Assembly (NCBI GenBank): GCA_021792045.1
Contig: JAJYVJ010000058.1
Span: 1-10,529 of the forward strand
Source of the DNA: Thermoplasmata archaeon
Lineage (GTDB): Archaea; Thermoplasmatota; Thermoplasmata; Thermoplasmatales; Thermoplasmataceae
Length of the DNA stretch: 10,529 bases
Direction: 5' to 3'
Position 1 is the stretch's first letter. Each line of letters begins with the position of its first letter. Below, one piece after another: positions 1-6,566 of the stretch. The position numbers were made by a program, and so were the translations under genes. The notes beneath the pieces were generated by a model. The model searched no databases. It had not been told where the DNA came from and saw only the letters and a list, made by a program, of their open reading frames with translations.

Positions 1-65
1 TCCTTAGATTTGCGCCTTTCATTTGGAGTATAACTTTAGCATCGGTTGCTATGTTCCTCAGCTAA
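1..65 (+). CDS. Possible 3' end of a membrane protein gene
   Basis: The frame starting at position 3 is open from the window edge and ends at TAA 63-65. It encodes about 20 residues, LRFAPFIWSITLASVAMFLS, which are strongly hydrophobic and look like a final membrane-spanning helix. A transporter C-terminus, for example of a major facilitator protein, would fit beside a sugar regulator and glycosidase, but the fragment is too short to assign a family. The stop lies 34 bp before the ATG of the regulator gene, so the two could be separate units or loosely linked. Chance openness over 20 codons cannot be excluded. Confidence 0.3.
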   Translation, partial: LRFAPFIWSITLASVAMFLS

Positions 66-101
66 ATACTCTTATTAGATCAATTTACATGTGGTAAGTA
101 T
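62..101 (+). promoter_or_regulatory. Putative trmB promoter and operator-like word
   Basis: An A/T-rich stretch (CTAAATACT, about 62-70) lies 30 to 38 bp before the ATG at 100 and could be a weak TATA element for a nearly leaderless transcript. The word TGGTAAGTAT at 92-101 overlaps the start codon. The same ten bases occur upstream of the binding-protein gene (8445-8454, minus strand). A regulator bound here would block its own transcription start, so autoregulation is a reasonable inference. No strong Shine-Dalgarno sequence is seen. Confidence 0.35.
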
Positions 102-1122
102 GCAGGAAGACATTTTCAATGGTCTTTCAAAACTCGGCTTAAGCAACTACGAAATAAAGATCTATAAGACTCTCTTGTTAAAGGGACAGATGACATCTAC
201 CGAGGTTGTAAAGGAGACCAACATACCGCAACCGAGAATTTACGATCTCTTTGGCTCTTTGGAGAAAAAGGGGTTTATACAAGGCAGCATTGACAAGAAA
301 AAGCTATACAAGGCAATACCCGTTTCTTATATTCTCGAGAAGGAGCGCAAATGGCTGGAATCATATAGCTTCAATTTAGAGCGATATGTTCAGAACATGA
401 AGATATATTCTGACAACGATCTTTCTTTTGTGTCTCTTATTGAGGGAGAGGAACATGTCACTGACAGGATCCTTTCACTGATAGACCAAACTCAGGATGA
501 AATCATAATATCTGTCAACTATGAGAGATTCAAAACGCTTTACCCATCTTTAAAAAATCTGCAGAAAAAAGGAGTTACTCTACTCGTGCTGGTATTTCTT
601 GAAGGAGATCAGAAACTTCGAGAAAAGTTCCAGGGAAACTGCTTTGTCCGGACTATGAAGGCCAAACCGATTGAATTGGTGATATCGGACAGAAAGCAGT
701 GCACAATGAAGATCGAAACAAAGAGAAAGGAAAATGAGGTTGCCCTTTACTTCGAAGAGGACAATTTTATACATGTTATATCGTACTACTTTAACCACAC
801 AGTGTGGCAAAACGCCAACATTTATGTGGATAATGTAAGCAATGAATCCATACGACTTAGGACAATATGGCTCGCATGTGACATAATTGAATACTATCTT
901 GCTCATGGTTTCAAAATAAATGCACACTTGAAAGGTTACTATCTGGATGATTACAGGGAACTTGACGGCGAGATATTCAAGGTTGAGAAAATTCCTTTGG
1001 TGAGAAACACGTTTTTCATGAGAATTAAAGGACAAGAGTACTCTGTTGGTGGAAAAACCTCAACACTAGAGCGCTTCAGAATGCTATTCGTCATGCTTAA
1101 GCCGGAAATACTACAGAAATGA
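100..1122 (+). CDS. trmB: TrmB-family sugar-sensing transcriptional regulator
   Basis: This is probably a cytoplasmic DNA-binding regulator that senses sugar and controls transport and glycosidase genes. Counted from the ATG at 100 (340 aa), residues about 8-75 form a winged helix-turn-helix. It opens with GLSNYEIKIYKTLL, has a recognition helix near residues 43-54 (IPQPRIYDLFGSLE), and ends with a wing leading to KKKLYKAIP. A coiled linker covers about 76-105. The central part (about 110-240, with DEIIISVNY and a following alternating strand/helix pattern) resembles the phospholipase D-like fold of TrmB proteins. The C-terminal beta-rich part (about 245-340) corresponds to the sugar-binding region. 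Overall length matches TrmB proteins of Thermococcales (about 340 aa). A GTG at 91 could add three residues, but the family usually starts just before this point, so ATG 100 is preferred. The glycosidase gene follows after 48 bp. The effector is inferred, not visible. Confidence 0.85.
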   Translation: MQEDIFNGLSKLGLSNYEIKIYKTLLLKGQMTSTEVVKETNIPQPRIYDLFGSLEKKGFIQGSIDKKKLYKAIPVSYILEKERKWLESYSFNLERYVQNMKIYSDNDLSFVSLIEGEEHVTDRILSLIDQTQDEIIISVNYERFKTLYPSLKNLQKKGVTLLVLVFLEGDQKLREKFQGNCFVRTMKAKPIELVISDRKQCTMKIETKRKENEVALYFEEDNFIHVISYYFNHTVWQNANIYVDNVSNESIRLRTIWLACDIIEYYLAHGFKINAHLKGYYLDDYRELDGEIFKVEKIPLVRNTFFMRIKGQEYSVGGKTSTLERFRMLFVMLKPEILQK

Positions 1123-1132
1123 GTATTGTATT

Positions 1133-1155
1133 ATTGGCAATATTCAAATATGAAT
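1133..1155 (+). promoter_or_regulatory. Candidate operator/TATA region upstream of lacS
   Basis: The 48-bp gap between trmB and lacS contains ATTGGCAATAT (1133-1143), a diverged form (one substitution, one deletion) of the word shared by the trmB and dppA upstream regions. Overlapping it is a near-palindrome, ATTCAAATATGAAT (1142-1155), with six of seven pairs matching. Its A/T core is centred about 23-25 bp before the ATG at 1171, close to where a TATA box would lie for a leaderless transcript. lacS may therefore have its own regulated promoter in addition to readthrough from trmB. Confidence 0.3.
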
Positions 1156-1170
1156 GGAAAATGATAAACA

Positions 1171-2622
1171 ATGTTACCGAAAGGCTTTAAATTTGGTTTT
1201 TCTGAAGCGGGGTTTCAGTTTGAGATGGGACTCTCTGACCCAGATACTAACTCAGATTGGTATCAATGGGTCCATGACAGGAGAAACATTGAAAAGAGAC
1301 TAGTTTCTGGCGATTTCCCTGATAATGGCCCTGCTTACTGGGATCTGTTCAGCAAGGATCATGATAATTCTAAGAGGATGGGAATGAACTCCGCCAGGCT
1401 CGGTGTTGAGTGGTCAAGGATATTTCCCAAATCCACGGAATCTGTCGGCGTAGGCGTAGAAAAGGATGGAAATGATCTGGTAGCGGTTGACATTTCCGAG
1501 AAAGATCTGGAGAAACTAGATAAGCTTGCAAATCATTCGGCCCTAGAGCATTACAGGGAAATCTTCTACGACTTTAAGTCAAAAATGGACTACTTGGTCA
1601 TCAATCTTTATCACTGGACCGTGCCCCTGTGGATAAACAACCCCAACGGTAACGGTGATGGGATATACGGGCGCCCATTGGGGGGAGGCTTTGAACAGAG
1701 GCAGGCGATTGAGTTTTCCAAATTCGCATCCTATATGGCCTGGAAATTTGATGATCTGGCTGATAGCTGGTGCACAATGAATGAACCCAATATGGTTTTC
1801 CTCGGTTGCAGCCACGACACAAGCCTGAAAGCGCTTAGCGTGAGAAAAAAGAATTTTGCTGAAGCACACGCACGCGCCTACGATGCCATAAAGAAAATCT
1901 CAAAAAAACCCGTCGGTATAATATATGCAAATGGCGATGTACAGGCCCACACTCCTGAAGATACTCGAGCAAAAGACACTATGACATATGTTCAGAGATA
2001 CTCGTTTTTTGATTCAATAATCAATGGTGACATGAAGGACTATAACCGAAATATTGCGGATTCGTCGGAGGAACCCACTGATGATTTCAGAACCGATATG
2101 AAGAACAAGCTTGACTGGATAGGAGTAAACTATTACAGCCGGGATGTTGTGCAGAACGATGGTGATTCATGGAAGGTCATGCAAGGATACGGCTATGCAA
2201 CGGGCAATAGAAACAAGTCCCTTGATGGGCGTTCGGTAAGTGAAGCGGGCTGGGAAGTCTACCCTGATGGGATTTACAATCTCCTGATGGAATACCACAA
2301 AAGGTATCATATGCCCATGTTCGTAACAGAAAACGGAATTGCGGACCACGACGATATCCTGAGACCGAGATACATAGTTTCTCACATGGATAGAATAGAG
2401 AAAGCTATAGCCAAGGGAATCAGAGTTGATGGTTATTTCCACTGGTCCTTAACCGACAACTACGAATGGGCAAACGGTTTTCAAATGCACTTTGGAATCT
2501 ACGGTTTCGATCCTGTAACAAAACAGCGCCACCTGAGACCCAGCGCATTCGTCCTGAAAAGCATAATAGAAAACGAAGGAGTTCCGGAAGAACAGAGATG
2601 GATGGCCGAGGAAAAAATCTGA
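1171..2622 (+). CDS. lacS: GH1 beta-glycosidase (LacS type)
   Basis: This 483-aa enzyme is a cytoplasmic family 1 glycoside hydrolase, hydrolysing beta-linked glucosides and galactosides with retention. The N-terminus FKFGFSEAGFQFEMG and the segment DWYQWVHD closely follow Sulfolobus LacS, as do WSRIFP (81-86), YHWTVPLW (147-154), AHARAYD (232-238), KKPVGIIYANG (245-255) and HWSLTDNYEWA (424-434). The acid/base is Glu205 in TMNEPN and the nucleophile is Glu387 in VTENG, nearly the same numbers as in Sulfolobus LacS (206 and 387). There is no signal peptide. One oddity is that the stretch after the acid/base (208-231) is about nine residues shorter than in LacS and lacks the usual GFPPG loop lining the active-site entrance, so substrate range may differ. 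It follows trmB by 48 bp and converges on the transporter operon, which suggests it hydrolyses the imported sugar. Confidence 0.95.
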   Translation: MLPKGFKFGFSEAGFQFEMGLSDPDTNSDWYQWVHDRRNIEKRLVSGDFPDNGPAYWDLFSKDHDNSKRMGMNSARLGVEWSRIFPKSTESVGVGVEKDGNDLVAVDISEKDLEKLDKLANHSALEHYREIFYDFKSKMDYLVINLYHWTVPLWINNPNGNGDGIYGRPLGGGFEQRQAIEFSKFASYMAWKFDDLADSWCTMNEPNMVFLGCSHDTSLKALSVRKKNFAEAHARAYDAIKKISKKPVGIIYANGDVQAHTPEDTRAKDTMTYVQRYSFFDSIINGDMKDYNRNIADSSEEPTDDFRTDMKNKLDWIGVNYYSRDVVQNDGDSWKVMQGYGYATGNRNKSLDGRSVSEAGWEVYPDGIYNLLMEYHKRYHMPMFVTENGIADHDDILRPRYIVSHMDRIEKAIAKGIRVDGYFHWSLTDNYEWANGFQMHFGIYGFDPVTKQRHLRPSAFVLKSIIENEGVPEEQRWMAEEKI

Positions 2623-2799
2623 CAGCTATCGCTTGGCCATATCCGTTCATGGAACTGTAATTTTTATTCAGAGATGAGCAGGTTAAAAAGTATTCTCTAG
2701 ATTGCCTTTTGAGGGTATTTCGCAGATTATGCATCAATAAATCTTCTGAATCCAGATCGGTAATATAAGCGGGAAAAGGGAATCCAGTTTTGTGAATCG
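2623..2799. terminator. Convergent intergenic region with T-rich stop signals
   Basis: The 177 bp between the convergent lacS and dppD genes hold no convincing gene. On the plus strand a T5 run (2661-2665) follows lacS by about 40 bp. On the minus strand a T5 run (complement of 2685-2689) lies about 110 bp beyond the dppD stop, and a C/T-rich stretch (complement of about 2771-2782) lies closer. Archaeal termination often uses such T-rich runs without a strong hairpin. A weak inverted pair, AGAGA (2671-2675 region) with TCTCT (2694-2698 region), flanks the A/T core. Confidence 0.35.
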
Positions 2800-3768
2800 T
2801 TACTCTTTCCACTCAGGATATCTCAGGCACCTATAATAGTGGTTCTTACCCTCTAACTTTACAAGATCAGGATGAGAAGCCTCACACTCTCCAGTCATAT
2901 ACGGACACCTCGTACTGAATTGGCAGCCTGGATAAGATGGGTCAAAATTGGAAGGCATTCCCTTAAGTTTTATTCCGTCATACTTTTTAACCCCAATCCT
3001 CGGGATGCTCTTCAGAAGGAGGTAATTATATGGGTGACAAGGTTCATTAAGCATGAGTTCGCGATCCCCATGCTCAGTGATCTCCCCTGCATACATCATG
3101 GCTACCTGATCGGAAATTTCATACAATATCGAGAGGTCATGAGTGATGAGCACCATGGTCAGCTGCTTCTTCCTTTGAATGTTCTTGAGATCAACAAGAA
3201 TATCGTGCTCAACCAGTACATCGAGACCGGTAGTTGGTTCATCAAGGATAACAAGCTTTGGAGACATAACAAGAGCCATTGCAATGACAACTCTCTGCTT
3301 CATTCCCCCGCTTAGTTCGTGAGGATAATTGATCAAAACATTTTTGTTCAGCCTGACCAAGGTAAGAACCTCTTCAACTTTTGATAAGCCTTCAGATGGA
3401 TCGATTCCATGGGCTATGAATACGTCTTCGAACTGATCGCCGATACGCTTGACAGGATTCAGGGCGTTCATAGCTGCTTGCGGAATAAAACTAATTTCAA
3501 CTCCTCGTATTTTTCTAAGCTCATTCTTTGGCATCTTTAAAAGATCTTTATCATTGTAGATGACCACCCCAGCAAGGATTTCACCGGGATATTTCAGCGA
3601 ATTATACATGGATTGCGTCAGGGTGCTTTTACCTGAACCTGATTCTCCTGCAATTCCAAAGATGATGCCCTGGTCGACAGAAAGGCTTAGATCGGAAATT
3701 ATGGTTGAAACGCCACCTTCTCCGTGATAACCGACTGTGAGATTTCTTACGTTAAGGATGGTTCCCAT
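2800..3768 (-). CDS. dppD: Opp/Dpp-class ABC transporter ATPase, DppD type
   Basis: This 322-aa subunit is one of two cytoplasmic ATPases that power import through the B/C permease pair. It shows Walker A GESGSGKST (41-49), Q-loop glutamine 97 (FIPQ), signature LSGGM (152-156), Walker B LVILDEP with Asp176 and Glu177, and the switch histidine 210. After residue about 240 comes the oligopeptide-transporter C-terminal extension. It carries four cysteines (282, 288, 295, 314) in the spacing typical of DppD/OppD proteins, where an iron-sulfur cluster has been reported in a bacterial homologue. The ATG start overlaps the end of the preceding ATPase gene by 17 bp, implying translational coupling, and it is the last gene of the operon. 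The name reflects the protein class; beta-glycoside import is the more likely role given the neighbours. Confidence 0.93.
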   Translation of the reverse strand: MGTILNVRNLTVGYHGEGGVSTIISDLSLSVDQGIIFGIAGESGSGKSTLTQSMYNSLKYPGEILAGVVIYNDKDLLKMPKNELRKIRGVEISFIPQAAMNALNPVKRIGDQFEDVFIAHGIDPSEGLSKVEEVLTLVRLNKNVLINYPHELSGGMKQRVVIAMALVMSPKLVILDEPTTGLDVLVEHDILVDLKNIQRKKQLTMVLITHDLSILYEISDQVAMMYAGEITEHGDRELMLNEPCHPYNYLLLKSIPRIGVKKYDGIKLKGMPSNFDPSYPGCQFSTRCPYMTGECEASHPDLVKLEGKNHYYRCLRYPEWKE

Positions 3769-4567
3769 AATCGCTTACCTCTATCTTTTTGAAAGGATCG
3801 GGCGCAGCTTCCATCAAGCGCCTGGTGTAGTCATCTTGTGGTCTCTTTACAACGTCCTGTGTGTATCCAGATTCAACGACCCTCCCCTTGTTTAAAACAT
3901 ATAATCTATCCGTTATCATGCTGACAGTGTTAAGATCGTGCGTAATGTAAACTACGCTTATTCCCATAGTATTTCTTATGTAAACGAGAAGATCCAGTAT
4001 CTCGACCCTTAGAGAAACATCTAGCATTGAAACAGGCTCATCAGCAATCAGGATCTCAGGTTCCAAGGCAAGTGCACGGGCCATGTAAACCCTCTGTCTC
4101 TGACCTCCGGAAAGCTGGTGCGGATATTTTTGTTTATATTGCTCAGGAGGATTAAGCCTCACGTCAGTTAGTAATTCAGAAACTCTTTCACTGACATTTC
4201 CCTTGTATTTGGATATCAAAAGGGGCCTCTTGATGTGCCATTCTACAGAATGATTTGGATCAAGAGAAGCGTATGGATCCTGAAAAACCATCTGGACGTT
4301 TCCTCTGTAATCCTTTAATTTCTTCCCTTTGTACGCCGTGATATCATTACCTTTATAGAAAATTTTGCCAGACGTAGGGCGATATAAAAACACCAGTGTT
4401 CTTGCCAGTGTGCTCTTTCCGCTTCCACTTGCGCCTACTATGCCAAGGATTTCCTTCTCCTTGAGTTCAATATTCACATCGATCAAAGCCCTGATTTTTT
4501 CCTGCTTGGTAAGACTCTTTCTTACATCGAAAGTCTTCGACAAGTTCTGCGTATATAGAATACTCAT
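3752..4567 (-). CDS. dppF: Opp/Dpp-class ABC transporter ATPase, DppF type, short form
   Basis: This 271-aa subunit is the second ATPase of the importer. It carries Walker A GASGSGKST (45-53), Q-loop Gln96 in VFQDP, signature LSGGQ (152-156), Walker B ILIADEP with Asp176 and Glu177, and switch His210. DppF/OppF proteins are usually about 310-330 aa, with a C-terminal extension bearing cysteines. This one stops soon after the nucleotide-binding domain (RRLMEAAPDPF), so that extension is absent while its partner keeps it. The end is a clean stop inside the start region of dppD and the reading frame is intact, so this looks like a natural short form rather than a break. Its ATG overlaps the dppC stop as ATGA (4-bp overlap), a sign of coupled translation. 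Confidence 0.92.
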   Translation of the reverse strand: MSILYTQNLSKTFDVRKSLTKQEKIRALIDVNIELKEKEILGIVGASGSGKSTLARTLVFLYRPTSGKIFYKGNDITAYKGKKLKDYRGNVQMVFQDPYASLDPNHSVEWHIKRPLLISKYKGNVSERVSELLTDVRLNPPEQYKQKYPHQLSGGQRQRVYMARALALEPEILIADEPVSMLDVSLRVEILDLLVYIRNTMGISVVYITHDLNTVSMITDRLYVLNKGRVVESGYTQDVVKRPQDDYTRRLMEAAPDPFKKIEVSDYGNHP

Positions 4568-5529
4568 TGTTCGACCTTCCTTACTTTTTTCTTGCTAAAG
4601 ACCCTGAGCGATGGATTTGCAATCTGGTCCATTCCAAAGTTCAGGAGAATGAACGCAAACATCAAAATAGAAATCATGATCGCAGGAGGCAGAATCCACC
4701 ACCATTCGCCAACCAGGTATGCCTCATTGTTTATGGCCCAGTAAAGCATTGTTCCCCAATTTACCTGTTGGAGGTTACCAACGCCCAAATATTCCACAAA
4801 TGTGAGTCCCATGGTTCCGTACATGGCAGTGAAGAAGAAATTGGAGACGATAACAGGCATTATTGATTTGATTATTTGCCTGAAGATGATATTCATTCTA
4901 TTCTCGCCGATAAGTATGGAAGACAGGATAAAATCTCTCTTCCCAACCGATAAGGTGACAGAACGGAAAGTCCTTGCACCGAACGCCCATCCCGTGATGA
5001 CAAGAATAATTATCGTCGGAACATAGCCCAGATTCTGTCGCATACCCAGGAAATATGAGCCGAAAAGCATTATCAGCAGGACTCCCGGGACAACAAGGAA
5101 TATATTGACAACCCCGTTGATTATTTCATTAACTCTCTTCGAGGCAAATCCAGAAAGAACGCCAACGAAAACAGAAATCATTGTGCCTAAAATTCCAACT
5201 GAAAAGCCTATCATTAATGTCGGAGCTGCGCCCGCAAGAAGCTGGGAAAAAACATCCTGCCCATATACCGTGGTACCGAGTAGATTAATGCTATTCGGCG
5301 GCAGAGATTTTGGAAAGAGATAAGCATTTGGGCTGAACGGAGTGTAAAAAATACCAACAACAGCAAAAACAAGCATTGCAACAAGAAGAACAAAACCTGC
5401 CTTGGCCTTACCATTCTGAAGAAGAACCGAAAGAGGACTGTAGAGTTTCCTTAAAAGTGAGATTATGCTGTTATTCGAGATCCTGTTAGATAACTCTGAT
5501 CCGTCTTTAAGGCCATCCAAGTTATTCAC
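4564..5529 (-). CDS. dppC: Opp/Dpp-class ABC transporter permease, DppC type
   Basis: This 321-aa membrane subunit forms half of the translocation channel. After a cytoplasmic N-terminal stretch, the first membrane helix is at about 45-62, followed by the external segment with LLGTTVYGQDV (83-93), a hallmark of DppC/OppC proteins. Further helices lie near 102-128, 138-160, 168-186, 223-246 and 277-298. The cytoplasmic loop that contacts the ATPases is around 187-225 (VGKRDFILSSILIGENRM and following, ending before the proline at 225). The start codon is GTG at 5527-5529, sitting inside the last codons of dppB within GGAAGGTGAATAA. There is an 8-bp overlap, and the purine-rich run doubles as a ribosome-binding sequence. 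A basic C-terminal tail (KKKVRKVEQ) fits a cytoplasmic end. Confidence 0.93.
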   Translation of the reverse strand: MNNLDGLKDGSELSNRISNNSIISLLRKLYSPLSVLLQNGKAKAGFVLLVAMLVFAVVGIFYTPFSPNAYLFPKSLPPNSINLLGTTVYGQDVFSQLLAGAAPTLMIGFSVGILGTMISVFVGVLSGFASKRVNEIINGVVNIFLVVPGVLLIMLFGSYFLGMRQNLGYVPTIIILVITGWAFGARTFRSVTLSVGKRDFILSSILIGENRMNIIFRQIIKSIMPVIVSNFFFTAMYGTMGLTFVEYLGVGNLQQVNWGTMLYWAINNEAYLVGEWWWILPPAIMISILMFAFILLNFGMDQIANPSLRVFSKKKVRKVEQ

Positions 5530-6538
5530 CTTCCTGCTTTATTCTAGGATCGAGAAAGCCATAGAGTATATCAACCACGAGGTTACCCACCAGCACAGCT
5601 ATTATGACCATAAGGAATATTCCTTGCAGAAGCGGGTAATCAAGATTGTCTATGGCAGTGATCATGTATAAACCAACGCCAGGGTAAGAAAATATGGATT
5701 CTTCTATTATGACCCCGCTTACTGATAAACCGATAGACATGGAAAATCCCGTCAGGTTTGGCAATATTGCATTTCTGTAGGCTATCTTCTTTAACTGATA
5801 ATCTTTCATACCAAGGTTTTCGGAAAAATTTATGTAGTCACTGTTAACGTTTGGAATTATATTATTCCTCATGCCAAGAACCCATCCTCCGAGGGATGTG
5901 AGCATTATCGTCGCAACCGGAAGCACGGCATGATAGAGCACGCTGATAATAAATGGTGCATTGAATCCCATGTTCACACTTGAAGAATATGCTCCTCCAA
6001 TTGGAAAAAGCTTGCCATAGACAGAAAATATATCGAGCATGATAAAAGCAAGAACGAATGCCGGGAATGCAGCCATGAACATGGCAAAGAGATCAACAGC
6101 CAGGTCCTTTGTGGTGTTGCGATTCATTCCCGCGTATCGCCCTAACCTGTTTCCGATAAAAAATGAGAGTGTTATGGATGAGATCACAAGGAACAATGTC
6201 CAAGGGAGCGCTTCGGCAAGGATCGTTGCAACTGGTACGGGATAATAAGCGATCGAAACGCCAAGATTACCGTGAAAAAGGTCGATTACATAGGTGAAGA
6301 ACTGGATATATATCGGTTTATTTGATATTCCATATTCAACCTCCAGCTGATGAAGATATGTCAGGTTTATGGAACCTCCCCCTTCCCTGAGGACATCCTC
6401 GTAAACGGTGTAAGCTGGGTCGCCCGGAATAAGTCTGGGTAAAACAAAATTAAGTATCAGGGCTCCAAAAAAAACTATTAAAAAAACTGAAAGTTTTTTC
6501 AGTATATATTTTACAGGAAGTGACGTTTTAATCACCAA
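5522..6538 (-). CDS. dppB: Opp/Dpp-class ABC transporter permease, DppB type
   Basis: This 338-aa membrane subunit pairs with DppC. The first helix (about 14-34) is followed by the PRLIPGDPA segment and a long external region containing GNLGVSI (90-96), both typical of DppB/OppB. Further helices lie near 110-135, 146-170, 192-222, 262-285 and 306-328. The ATPase-contact loop is around 237-263 (NFSENLGMKDYQLKKIAYRN, then the LP turn). The C-terminal DILYGFLDPRIK is a family signature. The start is not ATG: the frame opens with TTG (6538) immediately followed by GTG (6535), and an in-frame stop, that of dppA, lies 15 bp upstream, so one of these two must be used. No clear Shine-Dalgarno sequence is present. 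Translation may depend on coupling from dppA across the hairpin at this junction. Confidence 0.92.
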   Translation of the reverse strand: MVIKTSLPVKYILKKLSVFLIVFFGALILNFVLPRLIPGDPAYTVYEDVLREGGGSINLTYLHQLEVEYGISNKPIYIQFFTYVIDLFHGNLGVSIAYYPVPVATILAEALPWTLFLVISSITLSFFIGNRLGRYAGMNRNTTKDLAVDLFAMFMAAFPAFVLAFIMLDIFSVYGKLFPIGGAYSSSVNMGFNAPFIISVLYHAVLPVATIMLTSLGGWVLGMRNNIIPNVNSDYINFSENLGMKDYQLKKIAYRNAILPNLTGFSMSIGLSVSGVIIEESIFSYPGVGLYMITAIDNLDYPLLQGIFLMVIIAVLVGNLVVDILYGFLDPRIKQEGE

Positions 6539-6541
6539 ATT

Positions 6542-6566
6542 AAAGAATGATATTTAATCATTCTTT
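6542..6566 (-). repeat. Perfect 10-bp inverted repeat at the dppA-dppB junction
   Basis: AAAGAATGAT (6542-6551) and ATCATTCTTT (6557-6566) are exact inverted copies around a 5-base A/T loop. In the mRNA one arm encodes the last dppA codons and reaches the TAA stop, and the other ends 3 bases before the TTG start of dppB. Such intercistronic hairpins between binding-protein and permease genes can protect the upstream message or reduce downstream expression, giving more binding protein than permease. That role is inferred. It is not followed by a long T run, so it is not an obvious full terminator. Confidence 0.6.

Noticed and set aside
580..1035. 151-codon open frame on the minus strand inside trmB
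   Set aside because: It lies fully antisense to a well-supported regulator and its translation has no recognisable motif.
2420..2812. 130-codon open frame on the minus strand spanning the end of lacS and the convergent gap
   Set aside because: It overlaps lacS antisense and the end of dppD in another frame, with no motif or promoter supporting it.
2872..3315. 147-codon open frame on the plus strand inside dppD
   Set aside because: It is antisense to the conserved ATPase domain and reads as an unstructured shadow translation.
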